Program-made: the position numbers and the translations under genes
Notes under the pieces: model-generated
Told to the model about the DNA's origin: nothing
The model's input: the letters and a program-made list of their open reading frames with translations, nothing else
The model's database searches: none
Part shown: positions 50,879 through 59,032 of the stretch, piece after piece
How positions within the stretch are numbered: the first letter of the stretch is position 1
Layout: each line of letters starts with the position of its first letter
NCBI GenBank assembly: GCA_043740085.1
Contig: JAYUCY010000125.1
Span: 24,857 to 88,856, forward strand
Length of the DNA stretch: 64,000 nt
Origin: UBA668 sp043740085
GTDB lineage: Bacteria > Actinomycetota > Acidimicrobiia > Acidimicrobiales > Ilumatobacteraceae
Direction of reading: 5' to 3'

Positions 50879-51235
50879 GTGGCATTCGGTCAGCAATCAG
50901 GTCCGCCGGCAACGGCCAAGCAAGTGCAGGAACTGCTGTCGCTGCTCCACGAGGCTGGGCACTCTGACTTTCGTGACGCTCGCGGCCCGATGGGGTTCAC
51001 ACAGCGCCAGGCCGGCGGCAAGTTCAGTCGCGACGAGGCCGACACGTTCATCGCGCAACTACAGAACGAAGCCGAAGACCAATCCGTTCAGCAGCCCACG
51101 CCTGTCGCAGCGACACAGCCCGCACCACCGCCCGCACCGAAGCCCCGCGCCGCCACCCAGGCCCTGGCCAAGATCCCCACGCCGCAGCTGGCAGCGGAAC
51201 TGCAGCGTCGCGGTTGGATCGTCGTTGAGCCCTGA
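50879..51235 (+). CDS. Small conserved-type hypothetical protein
   Basis: 118 residues from a GTG, 2 bp after the aldehyde dehydrogenase stop. The N-terminal part (AKQVQELLSLLHEAGHSDFRDARGPMGFTQRQ...KFSRDEAD) is helical with a small Gly/Phe loop. A Pro/Ala-rich linker follows, and the C-terminal 25 residues (LAKIPTPQLAAELQRRGWIVVEP) form another helix. No catalytic motif is visible. The final codons and the stop sit in a 15-bp tandem duplication. Confidence 0.65.
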   Translation: MAFGQQSGPPATAKQVQELLSLLHEAGHSDFRDARGPMGFTQRQAGGKFSRDEADTFIAQLQNEAEDQSVQQPTPVAATQPAPPPAPKPRAATQALAKIPTPQLAAELQRRGWIVVEP

Positions 51236-51250
51236 GTCGTTGAGCCCTGA
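51221..51250. repeat. 15-bp tandem duplication spanning a stop codon
   Basis: GTCGTTGAGCCCTGA occurs at 51221-51235 and again at 51236-51250. The first copy includes the stop codon of the small hypothetical gene; the second lies just beyond it in the same phase. Confidence 0.85.
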
Positions 51251-51268
51251 GCTCGCGGCTCGTGAATG

Positions 51269-51847
51269 TTACGGCGTGAGCAGCGAGGCGACGTGGCTTT
51301 GCAGCTGATCGATGCCGGTGCCCTTGGAGGCACTGACCCACATGATGTCGCCCTGCTCCAGCTCGCAGCCCTTGGCCAGGTCCTTCTTGCGGGTGGCGAG
51401 CTTCGATGGCCGCACTTTGTCGATCTTGGTTGCGACCACCGTGTGCGGTACGCCGCTGGCACGCAGCCAGTCGAGCATTTGCACATCCAACTTGGTCGGC
51501 CCGATCTCGCCGTCGACCAGCACGAACACCAGTTCCAGGCCCTCACGCTCGAGGAGGTAGCCCTCGATCATCGCCTGCCATGTCGAGCGTTCGCGCCCGG
51601 GCACCTTCGCATAGCCGTACCCGGGAAGGTCGACCACGGTGCCACCCGAGGGCAGCACGAACATATTGAGCAGTTGTGTGCGCCCGGGCGTGTTGGAGAC
51701 ACGGGCCAACTGACGGCGGTTGGCCATCGCGTTGATGAGCGATGACTTGCCCACATTGCTGCGCCCCACGAACGCTGCCTCACACGGCGTGGGCGGCAAA
51801 TCTGAGTAGCGCTTCGCCGAAGTGACGAAGGTGAACTGGAGGGGCAC
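51269..51847 (-). CDS. engB: Ribosome biogenesis GTPase EngB/YihA
   Basis: About 192 residues. G1 is VGRSNVGKSSLIN, G2 TPGRTQ, G3 DLPGYGYAK, G4 TKIDK and G5 VSASKGTG. EngB is needed for large-subunit assembly. The GTG at 51847 gives VPLQFTFVTSAKRYSDLP, matching the family start; a GTG three codons earlier is possible. Promoters of this gene and the divergent MFS gene share 33 bp. Confidence 0.93.
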   Translation of the reverse strand: MPLQFTFVTSAKRYSDLPPTPCEAAFVGRSNVGKSSLINAMANRRQLARVSNTPGRTQLLNMFVLPSGGTVVDLPGYGYAKVPGRERSTWQAMIEGYLLEREGLELVFVLVDGEIGPTKLDVQMLDWLRASGVPHTVVATKIDKVRPSKLATRKKDLAKGCELEQGDIMWVSASKGTGIDQLQSHVASLLTP

Positions 51848-51880
51848 GACGACCACGGTAGCGGTAGGTATCGTCGGGCC

Positions 51881-53113
51881 GTGCCGTTTCTGCCACCGCA
51901 CACTCACCGCGATGCGGGAGTGCTGCTCACCACACGGGGCATTCGCGGCTTCGTGGATGGCCTCGTCAGCCTGTCCATCACAGCGCTGCTGCCGGTGTTC
52001 GGGTTCAGCGCGCTGCAGATCGGCGTCATCGTCACCGGCATGATGCTGGGCTCCGCGGTACTGACGCTGTTGGTCGGCACCAACGGGCACGCTGTCCCGC
52101 GCAGAACGTTGCTGTTCGGTGGGTCGGTGCTCATGATCACCAGCGGCGCGCTATTCGGCACGGCCACGTCATTCACCGCGTTGCTGGTGGTTGGCGTGAT
52201 TGGCACGCTCAACCCAACGGCGGGCGATGTCAGCGTGTTTCTGCCGCTCGAGCAATCGATGTTGGCCGGCACCACACCGGCCGTCTCGCGCACCGCCCTC
52301 TACGCTCGCTACGCATTCATCGGCGGAATTGCCGGTGCGTTCGGCACGCTCTCAATTCGGATCCCAGAGGCAATCGCACGGAACACTTCCGTCTCGGAGG
52401 AAACCGCGTTGCGTAGCTGCTTCGGCGTCTACGTGCTGGCCGGCTTCATCGTGATGCTGCTGTACCGCACTCTCTCGGTTGCCTCGGCCACAACCGACCC
52501 CGTGGTCGCTGCCCCGCTTGGCCGCTCCAAGCGGGTGGTCTACAAGTTGGCCGCGCTGTTCTCGCTGGACGCGTTCGGTGGTGGTTTCGTGGTGCAGTCG
52601 ATGCTTGCCCTCTGGCTCTTCAAACGCTTCGATCTCTCGATCGGGGCAGCGGGCACGCTGCTGTTCGTGACCGGCACACTCAGCGCCGCGTCGGGCTTCG
52701 TTGCTGCATGGTTGGCGGCGCGCATCGGGCTGGTACGCACGATGGTGTTCAGCCACCTACCCGCCAATTGTTTTTTGATCGCAGCTGCTTTCATGCCCAC
52801 CGTGCAGCTTGCAGTCGCGATGCTGGTGACGCGCAGTCTGCTCAGCTCGATGGATGTGCCGGCGCGCACTTCGTACGTGATGGCAGTGGTCTCGCCTGCG
52901 GAACGCGCGGCAGCGGCCAGCGTGACCAATGTGCCACGCAGCTTGGCCGCCGCGCTACCGCCAACCGCAGCCGGATGGATGCTGGACCACAGCACCTTCG
53001 GCTGGCCGCTGATCATCGCCGGCACCGCCAAGATCATCTACGACCTACTGCTGCTGCGTCAGTTCCAGCACGTGTTGCCGGAGGAAGAACAGCCGGCTCA
53101 GGACGCTCTGTAA
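51881..53113 (+). CDS. MFS transporter
   Basis: A 410-residue protein from a GTG with about twelve transmembrane segments and a central polar loop after segment six. PRRTLLFGGSVLM and the RSLLSSMDVPARTSYVMAVVSPAERAAAAS segment match MFS proteins annotated as multidrug or unknown exporters. The substrate cannot be inferred. It overlaps the convergent apbE gene by 16 bp. Confidence 0.78.
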   Translation: MPFLPPHTHRDAGVLLTTRGIRGFVDGLVSLSITALLPVFGFSALQIGVIVTGMMLGSAVLTLLVGTNGHAVPRRTLLFGGSVLMITSGALFGTATSFTALLVVGVIGTLNPTAGDVSVFLPLEQSMLAGTTPAVSRTALYARYAFIGGIAGAFGTLSIRIPEAIARNTSVSEETALRSCFGVYVLAGFIVMLLYRTLSVASATTDPVVAAPLGRSKRVVYKLAALFSLDAFGGGFVVQSMLALWLFKRFDLSIGAAGTLLFVTGTLSAASGFVAAWLAARIGLVRTMVFSHLPANCFLIAAAFMPTVQLAVAMLVTRSLLSSMDVPARTSYVMAVVSPAERAAAASVTNVPRSLAAALPPTAAGWMLDHSTFGWPLIIAGTAKIIYDLLLLRQFQHVLPEEEQPAQDAL

Positions 53114-53865
53114 ACGTTGAACGCCTCGGTGGCAACCAGCTGGCCGTCGCGTGTGATCACGCAGCCGCTGTAGCCCGGCTGTTGGTGAAGCCAGCACAAC
53201 CCGTCCGTACCCATCACGTACAGCACGGTGGCGTACGCGTCGGCGTCGGCCAGGTCCGGGCCGACCACGGTGGCACTGGCCAGCTCGGTGATCGGATGGC
53301 CGGTACGTGGGTCGACAATGTGCGCACCGCGCTCATAGCTCGCGCTGGTTGCGACTGCCAGTGGACCGGCACCTTTGAGGACGAACGCGACGGCCATCGG
53401 GTCGTGCGGATGGCGAATGCCGACGCGCCACGGAGCATGGTCGCCGCTGAGGCCGCCGAGGGCGACGTCGCCGCCAGCGTTGATGCAGAAATCAATCACC
53501 CCCTGGCGCTGCAGCAGGCGCGCCGCGCGCTGCACGGACCAGCCCTTCACATAGCCGCACGGGTCGAAGCGTGTGCCATTCGGTGACGGAAGCGACCACA
53601 CGTCGAACACACCATCGGTCGCCTCACAGACTTCACCACAGCGCTGCAACACCTCGCGCACATCGTCACTGACCTGTTCATCGGTGGGCGCCAGTTCGCC
53701 TCGACCGAGGCGGCTGATCACACTGTCGTCCTTGTACGGGCTGAACACCTCGTCAACCTCATGGAACCACGCCACCACCTCGTCGATCAATGAGTGGTCA
53801 TGCGAGTCGACGATGTCGATGCTGATGGACGTGCCCATCACGGCCTCGACGTGGTGCAAGCTCAT
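53098..53865 (-). CDS. apbE: FAD:protein FMN transferase ApbE
   Basis: 255 residues. The family marks are MGTSISIDI near residue 10, DPCGYVKGWSVQRAARLL, FCINAGGDVALGG and the C-terminal ADADAYATVLYVMG; the last aspartates bind Mg. ApbE covalently attaches FMN to threonine in (S/D)GA(S/T)T-type sites. There is no signal peptide, so either it acts in the cytoplasm or its export differs. The two upstream genes encode the likely target and its electron donor. Confidence 0.92.
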   Translation of the reverse strand: MSLHHVEAVMGTSISIDIVDSHDHSLIDEVVAWFHEVDEVFSPYKDDSVISRLGRGELAPTDEQVSDDVREVLQRCGEVCEATDGVFDVWSLPSPNGTRFDPCGYVKGWSVQRAARLLQRQGVIDFCINAGGDVALGGLSGDHAPWRVGIRHPHDPMAVAFVLKGAGPLAVATSASYERGAHIVDPRTGHPITELASATVVGPDLADADAYATVLYVMGTDGLCWLHQQPGYSGCVITRDGQLVATEAFNVYRAS

Positions 53866-53879
53866 GAACGGCTGCCGGA

Positions 53880-54623
53880 TCAGCCGCTGATACCCGAGGC
53901 AGCGTTGGCCGCATCGACAGCCGACTGCAGCGAGATGCGATAGCTCGTGGAGGTGTAGGTGGCGCCCGAGACGGTGTGGACGTCGGCCGACTGCGCTGTC
54001 AGTGCTTCGCTGATCAGCCTCGGCAGCGCGACTTGGCTGATCCGTACGCTCTTGCGATCGCCGTTGGGGTACTGAAGGATTTGGACGTCGGTGACCTGGC
54101 CAGCGGAGTAGAGCACCTGCACCTGCACTGTGCCCCAGCGGTTGGTGTCGCTGGCGCCGACGTACGTGCCGTCGACCACGCCGGATGCCGCCGGCGTCGC
54201 GGCAACCGCAGCAGTTGTGGTGACCGTTGTCGCGACGGTTGCTGCGGGCGCCACCGTCGTGGCAGGGGCGGCGGCGGCAGGGGTCGCCGAGGCAACCGTG
54301 ACCAGCGAACCGGCGGCGGTACCCGACGTCAATTGCACCGAGTCGGTTTGGCCGTTTTGGTTGGCAAAGACAACGGTCAGGCCCAGCGTCGTGACTGCGC
54401 TCAAGGCCAGCGCCGAGAGCTTGGCCGCGCGAGCAGGCTTGGCCCGACGGCCGGGCTTCGCCGGCGGCTTGGCGACAGCACCGGTCGTGGGCGGCGGCAG
54501 CGGGCTACCCGGGCGGCGGTTACCGAGCTGCGCGAGGCGCTGCTGCAGGAGCGGATCAATCGGTGAGTTCTGGCGTGTCGACTTGCCATGTTGCGATGGA
54601 GTGGTCATGTCGTTGACTTTCAT
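53880..54623 (-). CDS. Membrane-anchored FMN-binding protein, ApbE target
   Basis: About 247 residues. A basic, Pro-rich N-terminus is followed by one transmembrane helix (LSALALSAVTTLGLTVVFA), an Ala/Thr/Val-rich linker, and an FMN_bind domain of about 95 residues beginning GTYVGASDTNRWGTVQV. The flavinylation site is HTVSGATYTSTSYRISL. Its ATG at 54623 overlaps the stop of the upstream reductase by 3 bp. Together with apbE and that reductase it forms a three-gene extracytoplasmic electron-transfer unit. Confidence 0.88.
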   Translation of the reverse strand: MKVNDMTTPSQHGKSTRQNSPIDPLLQQRLAQLGNRRPGSPLPPPTTGAVAKPPAKPGRRAKPARAAKLSALALSAVTTLGLTVVFANQNGQTDSVQLTSGTAAGSLVTVASATPAAAAPATTVAPAATVATTVTTTAAVAATPAASGVVDGTYVGASDTNRWGTVQVQVLYSAGQVTDVQILQYPNGDRKSVRISQVALPRLISEALTAQSADVHTVSGATYTSTSYRISLQSAVDAANAASGISG

Positions 54624-55162
54624 GCGATGGCACAGCGACGTTGGGCGATGCCGAGAAGGCGAATCGTGACGGGGTAGACGGCGATGCCGGCGAGGACCGC
54701 GAGCCCGAGGACGAAGTAGTTCGAGGCCGAGTCGCTGCCCGATTGGTAGGCGTGGACACCGGTGAGCACGACTGCCGGAATCGACAGGAGGTGCACCACG
54801 TGCCACGCCTTGCGCGGCAGACGACGGCGAACTCGACCGATCGAGGGCAGCACCACAATGACGAACAGCCAGAAGGCCAGGACGCCCCAGCCGATTGCCC
54901 AGCCAACTGCGCCGCTGGGGATGAAGAGGTCGAGCAACGAGAGGCCGGCTTGGGTATCGAGGAACGACACCAGCATGTGAAGGCCGATGAACACCAGCGT
55001 CAGCCCGCCCAGATAGTTGTGCAGCGCCAGCCACCAGTTCGGGCGCAAACGGGTACCCGTGTTGCGGGCCGAGAAGAAGAGGCCCCACACCAACGAGGCC
55101 ACCGCCAGCACCGCCGCAACGAGGCCGGTGGCCCGGGTGAGGTACCACATCAACGAATCCAT
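54620..55162 (-). CDS. Ferric-reductase-like transmembrane heme protein
   Basis: 180 residues and about five to six transmembrane helices. Histidines suited to bind two hemes lie in LALHNYLGGLTLVFIGLHML and KAWHVVHLLSIPAVVLTGVHAY. This is the ferric-reductase-like domain without the cytoplasmic flavin domain. It probably moves electrons across the membrane to the flavinylated partner. The ATG at 55162 is chosen; earlier codons lack the hydrophobic start. Confidence 0.85.
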   Translation of the reverse strand: MDSLMWYLTRATGLVAAVLAVASLVWGLFFSARNTGTRLRPNWWLALHNYLGGLTLVFIGLHMLVSFLDTQAGLSLLDLFIPSGAVGWAIGWGVLAFWLFVIVVLPSIGRVRRRLPRKAWHVVHLLSIPAVVLTGVHAYQSGSDSASNYFVLGLAVLAGIAVYPVTIRLLGIAQRRCAIA

Positions 55163-55238
55163 GTGCGCAGTCTGAAGCACAACTGTGAGTGAACTGTGGC
55201 GTGGGGGTGAGAGTTTCGTAAGAGGCGAGGCCGGCACT

Positions 55239-57398
55239 TCAGCGTGATTTCAGCAACCGGTCGACGGCCGCCTCGATCTCTGGCTCGCTGAGCAGCATCA
55301 ACTTGGCCGCCTCGCCCAGTGGGATGAAGCTGTCCTTGCTGGTCACGCGCGCCATCCGGCCCGCGAAGCCACCATCAATCAGCGTCGCGAGCACGCCCTC
55401 GGCGACGCCGCCCGATTGGCGCGTTTCGTCCACTACCAGGACGGCGCCGGTGGCCGCTGCCTCGAGGAGAATGTCCTCCACCGGCAGCGGGGCGATCCAC
55501 CGCATATCGACGACGCGCGCATAGATGCCGCGTGCCTGCAGCCGGCTCGCAACGCGCAGCGACATGAAGAGACCGTTACCGAAGGTGAGGATCGTGATGT
55601 CCTTGCCGTCTCCGTAGGTACGCGCCGCGCCGATGGGCACATGTGCAGACGCGTCGGGCGTGGCCAGCCACAGTCGGTCACCGGGTTGCATCAGATCGGT
55701 GGTGTGGTAGCGGGCGATCGGCTCCACGATCACCCCGACCGTGCCATCCACCTGCGCCGCAGCAACGAGCGTGCGCAGCATCGCGGCTGCATCGTCGGGC
55801 CGCGCGGGCACTGCCACGACGACGCCGGGAAGGTCGCGCAGCACGGTCAGCGAATCGTCGTTGTGGAAGTGCCCACCGAAGCCTTCCTGATAGCCGAGGC
55901 CGGCAATGCGCACCACCATTCCATTGCGGTACTTGCCGTTGGAGAAGAACTGCAGGGTCGCGGCCTCGCCGCGCAGTTGGTCCTCCGCATTGTGGAGATA
56001 GGCCAAGTACTGGATCTCGGGGATGGGTAGGAAGCCGCTGATGGCGGCGCCCAGCGCGAGGCCCAGAATACTTGTCTCGTCCAGCAACGTGTCGAACACT
56101 CGCGCAGCGCCGGTCTGGGCCAGTAGGCCCTTGGTGACGCCATAGACGCCACCCTTGGCTGCCACGTCTTCACCGAAGAGCAGCATGTTGGGGTGTTCCG
56201 CGAGCAGCTCGCCAAGGGTCGCGTTGATCGACTGGGCAAGGGTCAGTGGCACACTCGCGGCGGGTACCAGTACCGGTGCCGCACGTACCGCCGCTGCAAC
56301 TGCCGCCGGCCGGCGCGGTGCCAACGGTGCCACCACTTCTTGGGCAGTCGACAACTGTGGCCACTCGGCGACGGTGGCGGCCACCTCGAACACGCGTGCA
56401 CGCAGATCGTCATGTCGAGTGGCAAGGCTCTCGGCGGAGTGCTGCCCACTCGCCACCAAACGGCGGGCGGTGGCAAGAATGGGGTCGCGGTCAGCCTCGG
56501 CACGCATCTCGGCCGGGGTGCGATAGGCGCTCTCCACGTCGGTGCCGGCGTGGCCGCCGAAGCGCACAGTGCGCAGATGCAGGAAGCCCGGTTGACGGCG
56601 AATGCGCACCCATTCGCCCAGCTCGGCGGTGGCGGCCAGTACCGCTTCCGGGTCGGCGCCGTCGACGCTGACGTAGCGCAGGTGCGGCCGATTGCCGTAG
56701 GCGCTTTCGATCCAGCCGGCGGGCGTGCGCACGCTGATGCCAAGGCCATTGTCTTCGCAAACGAAAAGGAGCGGGAGTGACAACCGTTGGTGCGCGCAGT
56801 GCAGCGCGGTGTTGATGGCACCGGTAGCCACGGAGTGGTTCGCAGAGGCATCGCCGAATGAGCAGACAGCGAGGGCGTCGGCGGGCCACGGCGACTCGAT
56901 TCCCAGACGAGCGGCACGTCCGATGGCGAATGCAACGCCGACGGCTCGCGGAAGGTGCGAGGCGATGGTGGAGGTTTGCGGTATGACGGCCAGGTCGTGA
57001 CGGCCGAACACCTTGTGGCGCCCGCCGGCAATTGGCTCATCAATGGCGGCCACCATGCCGGCGAGAATGTCGTGCACGCCACCCAGGCCGGCGCGTGCCA
57101 GGTAGAAGCCACCACTGCGGTAGTGCAAGAGCGCAGGGTCGGTGGGGCGCAACGCCATCGCTACAGCCGCGTTGCTCTCGTGGCCCGCCGAGCCGATGGT
57201 GTAGTAGCCCTTCGCCTGCCCGCGCAGCCACCGTGCCGCAAGGTCGCAGTGCCGGCTGGCCAGCTGCACGTCGAACAGTCGCTCGAGCTCGGCGAGCGCA
57301 GACTGCTCAACACTTTTTGCCGCCAATAGTGCTATATCCAACGCGCAGAGTGAATTGAAGAGTTGTGCTTCTAGCGCACTGCGTTCAGGTGTGCCCAC
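55239..57398 (-). CDS. Fused E1 alpha-beta subunit of a branched-chain/2-oxoacid dehydrogenase
   Basis: 719 residues. The first half is E1 alpha: HYRSGGFYLARAG, SHLPRAVGVAFAIG and the thiamine-diphosphate motif FGDASANHSVATGAIN. After an Ala/Pro linker near residue 370 comes E1 beta: NMLLFGEDVAAKGGVYGVTKGL, FDTLLDETSILGLALGAA, PEIQYLAYLHNAEDQLRGEAA and the C-terminal transketolase part. It would decarboxylate a branched 2-oxo acid and acylate a lipoyl E2. E2 and E3 genes are not in the window. The fusion keeps one gene for the whole E1. Confidence 0.88.
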   Translation of the reverse strand: MGTPERSALEAQLFNSLCALDIALLAAKSVEQSALAELERLFDVQLASRHCDLAARWLRGQAKGYYTIGSAGHESNAAVAMALRPTDPALLHYRSGGFYLARAGLGGVHDILAGMVAAIDEPIAGGRHKVFGRHDLAVIPQTSTIASHLPRAVGVAFAIGRAARLGIESPWPADALAVCSFGDASANHSVATGAINTALHCAHQRLSLPLLFVCEDNGLGISVRTPAGWIESAYGNRPHLRYVSVDGADPEAVLAATAELGEWVRIRRQPGFLHLRTVRFGGHAGTDVESAYRTPAEMRAEADRDPILATARRLVASGQHSAESLATRHDDLRARVFEVAATVAEWPQLSTAQEVVAPLAPRRPAAVAAAVRAAPVLVPAASVPLTLAQSINATLGELLAEHPNMLLFGEDVAAKGGVYGVTKGLLAQTGAARVFDTLLDETSILGLALGAAISGFLPIPEIQYLAYLHNAEDQLRGEAATLQFFSNGKYRNGMVVRIAGLGYQEGFGGHFHNDDSLTVLRDLPGVVVAVPARPDDAAAMLRTLVAAAQVDGTVGVIVEPIARYHTTDLMQPGDRLWLATPDASAHVPIGAARTYGDGKDITILTFGNGLFMSLRVASRLQARGIYARVVDMRWIAPLPVEDILLEAAATGAVLVVDETRQSGGVAEGVLATLIDGGFAGRMARVTSKDSFIPLGEAAKLMLLSEPEIEAAVDRLLKSR

Positions 57399-57410
57399 GC
57401 CGCCAGCTTG

Positions 57411-57974
57411 TCAGACGTCGACGCGGTAACGCACGATTACCGGGTCGGCGCTGGGCTGCACGACCGCTCGGTAACGGTTGATCAGCGCACGCATGGCGCT
57501 GTTTTCGCGCAACACGTCGGCGATGATTCGCCGCACGCCGCGCTTGCGAGCCAACACGAGCAGCGCATCCATCAGTCGCGAGCCGACGCCGAGCCCTTGG
57601 TACTCATCGATCACCGTGACGGAGAGCTCGGGCGGCCCCACGGGGTTGCCCATCCACCGGGCGACCCCGATCGGCTTGCCCTCGGGGTGGTCGGGCAGGT
57701 CGGCGGCGGCATCGAAGGCAATGATCGCTGCGTTGATGACCCCATCGACATTCGCCAATCGCTCCAACACACCGGCGGGCAGCTCACGCACCGCAGTGAA
57801 GAATCGGAGATGGCGCGACTCTGGGCCCAGCTCGTCGAACGCTTCAGCGAAGTACCGGGCGAAGTCTTCCGGTACCGCCTCGCGGGTGGTGATCAGTGGT
57901 GCGTGATGAATACCTACAATACTGCCGGAACAGCACGGCTCTGTCGGTGCGACTGTTGGCACGTCGCCCTTCAC
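57411..57974 (-). CDS. GNAT-family acetyltransferase
   Basis: About 187 residues. The acetyl-CoA loop is IDEYQGLGVGSRLMDALL (Q/RxxGxG/A type), and RKRGVRRIIADVLRENSAM completes the core. An N-terminal part, PLITTREAVPEDFARYFAEAFDELGPESRHLRFF, is typical of stand-alone GNATs and of those fused to acyl-CoA synthetases. The exact start is uncertain; GTG 57974 is used because longer forms enter the tRNA-Phe terminator. The substrate is unknown. Confidence 0.8.
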   Translation of the reverse strand: MKGDVPTVAPTEPCCSGSIVGIHHAPLITTREAVPEDFARYFAEAFDELGPESRHLRFFTAVRELPAGVLERLANVDGVINAAIIAFDAAADLPDHPEGKPIGVARWMGNPVGPPELSVTVIDEYQGLGVGSRLMDALLVLARKRGVRRIIADVLRENSAMRALINRYRAVVQPSADPVIVRYRVDV

Positions 57975-58048
57975 AACGACGGCGCCGCCCGTGCACGCAG
58001 CACCTACTCGGTGAGGCAACAGTCCAGAATATTCATGGTGTTCTGCTC

Positions 58049-58087
58049 CAAAAACAAACTCGCCGCAGGCCCGAAGACCCACGGCGA
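58049..58087 (-). terminator. Terminator of the tRNA Glu-Asp-Phe unit
   Basis: On the minus strand a TCGCCG...CGGCGA stem with inner pairs and a TTCG loop is followed by GTTTGTTTTT. It lies 5 bp after the CCA of tRNA-Phe. It has the classical rho-independent shape. Confidence 0.8.
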
Positions 58088-58092
58088 ACCTG

Positions 58093-58168
58093 TGGTGGTC
58101 GAGACCGGCGTCGATCCGGTGACCCTACGCTTTTCAGGCGTATGCTCTGCCGACTGAGCTACTCGACC
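58093..58168 (-). tRNA. tRNA-Phe (anticodon GAA)
   Basis: The acceptor arms GGTCGAG/CTCGACC pair exactly. The anticodon stem encloses CTGAAAA, giving GAA. CCA is encoded (58093-58095 on the plus-strand coordinates). It is the last of three tRNAs in the direction of transcription. Confidence 0.95.
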
Positions 58169-58214
58169 GATGTGTGCGCCACCAAGGTGACGCCCGAACG
58201 GGCTGACGCCCGAG

Positions 58215-58287
58215 CGGTCCCGACGGGGTTCGAACCCGCGACCTCCGGCTTGACAGGCCGGCGTGAACTCCACTTCACCACGGGACC
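58215..58287 (-). tRNA. tRNA-Asp (anticodon GTC)
   Basis: The acceptor arms GGTCCCG/CGGGACC pair exactly. The anticodon loop CTGTCAA gives GTC; the T loop is GGTTCGAAC. CCA is not encoded, unlike tRNA-Phe beside it. Confidence 0.95.
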
Positions 58288-58329
58288 AGGCTGTTGACCA
58301 GCTGGTCACTTCACTAGAAAACTTCTGAG

Positions 58330-58402
58330 CACCCCCAACGGGATTCGAACCCGTGCCGCCACCTTGAAAGGGTGGTGTCCTAGGCCACTAGACGATGGGG
58401 GC
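58330..58402 (-). tRNA. tRNA-Glu (anticodon TTC)
   Basis: GCCCCCA pairs with TGGGGGT (closing G-U pair). The anticodon loop CTTTCAA gives TTC. The T arm is CGGGTTCGAATCCCG. CCA is not encoded. It is the first tRNA of the unit; the promoter would lie in 58403-58499. Confidence 0.95.
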
Positions 58403-58499
58403 TAGGTCTGCTTCCGGTTGAGAGCGTGGCAACATTATCAGCAGGCCATCAGTTTTCCGCTAGCCGTTTACGCGATTTCGCTCGCGGTACGGTGCTCCC

Positions 58500-58928
58500 G
58501 TGCGTCTTGAACTGGAACCTTCGCTGAGCCCGTCCGACTATGCCTATGCCCACCGGCTGCGCGTTCGCTTCGCCGAAACCGACGCGATGGGCATCGTTCA
58601 CCACAGCCGCTACCTGCCGTACCTAGAGGAGGCGCGGGTGGAGTACCTGCGCTCGATTGGCCATCCGTACGTGGAGCTGCGTGCCGAGGGTGTCGACTAT
58701 GCGGTGCTCGAAGCCTTCGTGCAGTACCGCCAACCGCTGCGCTTCGATGAGGTGGTGGAGGTGCACCTGCAGGCGGGCGCGGCCACCCGCGCCACGTTCC
58801 AGATGGCCTATCTCCTCACCGTTGACAACGAAGTGCGAGCGACGGCGGTGACCGTGCACGGGTGCGTCAACGCCGCCGGTCGCCCCGTCCGCATGCCCGA
58901 ATGGCTACTCGCACTCGGCGGAAACTGA
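58500..58928 (+). CDS. Acyl-CoA thioesterase of the YbgC/4-HBA-CoA type
   Basis: 142 residues from a GTG. RVRFAETDAMGIVHHSRYLPYLEEARVEYLR is the hotdog signature with the catalytic Asp in ETDAMG. The rest follows the hotdog fold (VQYRQPLRFDEVVEV, RATFQMAYLLT). It hydrolyses short acyl-CoA or acyl-ACP esters. It lies alone between the tRNA unit and degV. Confidence 0.88.
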   Translation: MRLELEPSLSPSDYAYAHRLRVRFAETDAMGIVHHSRYLPYLEEARVEYLRSIGHPYVELRAEGVDYAVLEAFVQYRQPLRFDEVVEVHLQAGAATRATFQMAYLLTVDNEVRATAVTVHGCVNAAGRPVRMPEWLLALGGN

Positions 58929-59032
58929 GCAGCCGAACAGGTCCACAGGTAGCGATGTGAAGTCCTCGTCATTTCCAATCTTCGACGCACGATTGCAACC
59001 TTTCCCTTACCTGTGTTGCGTAGGGTGCCGCC

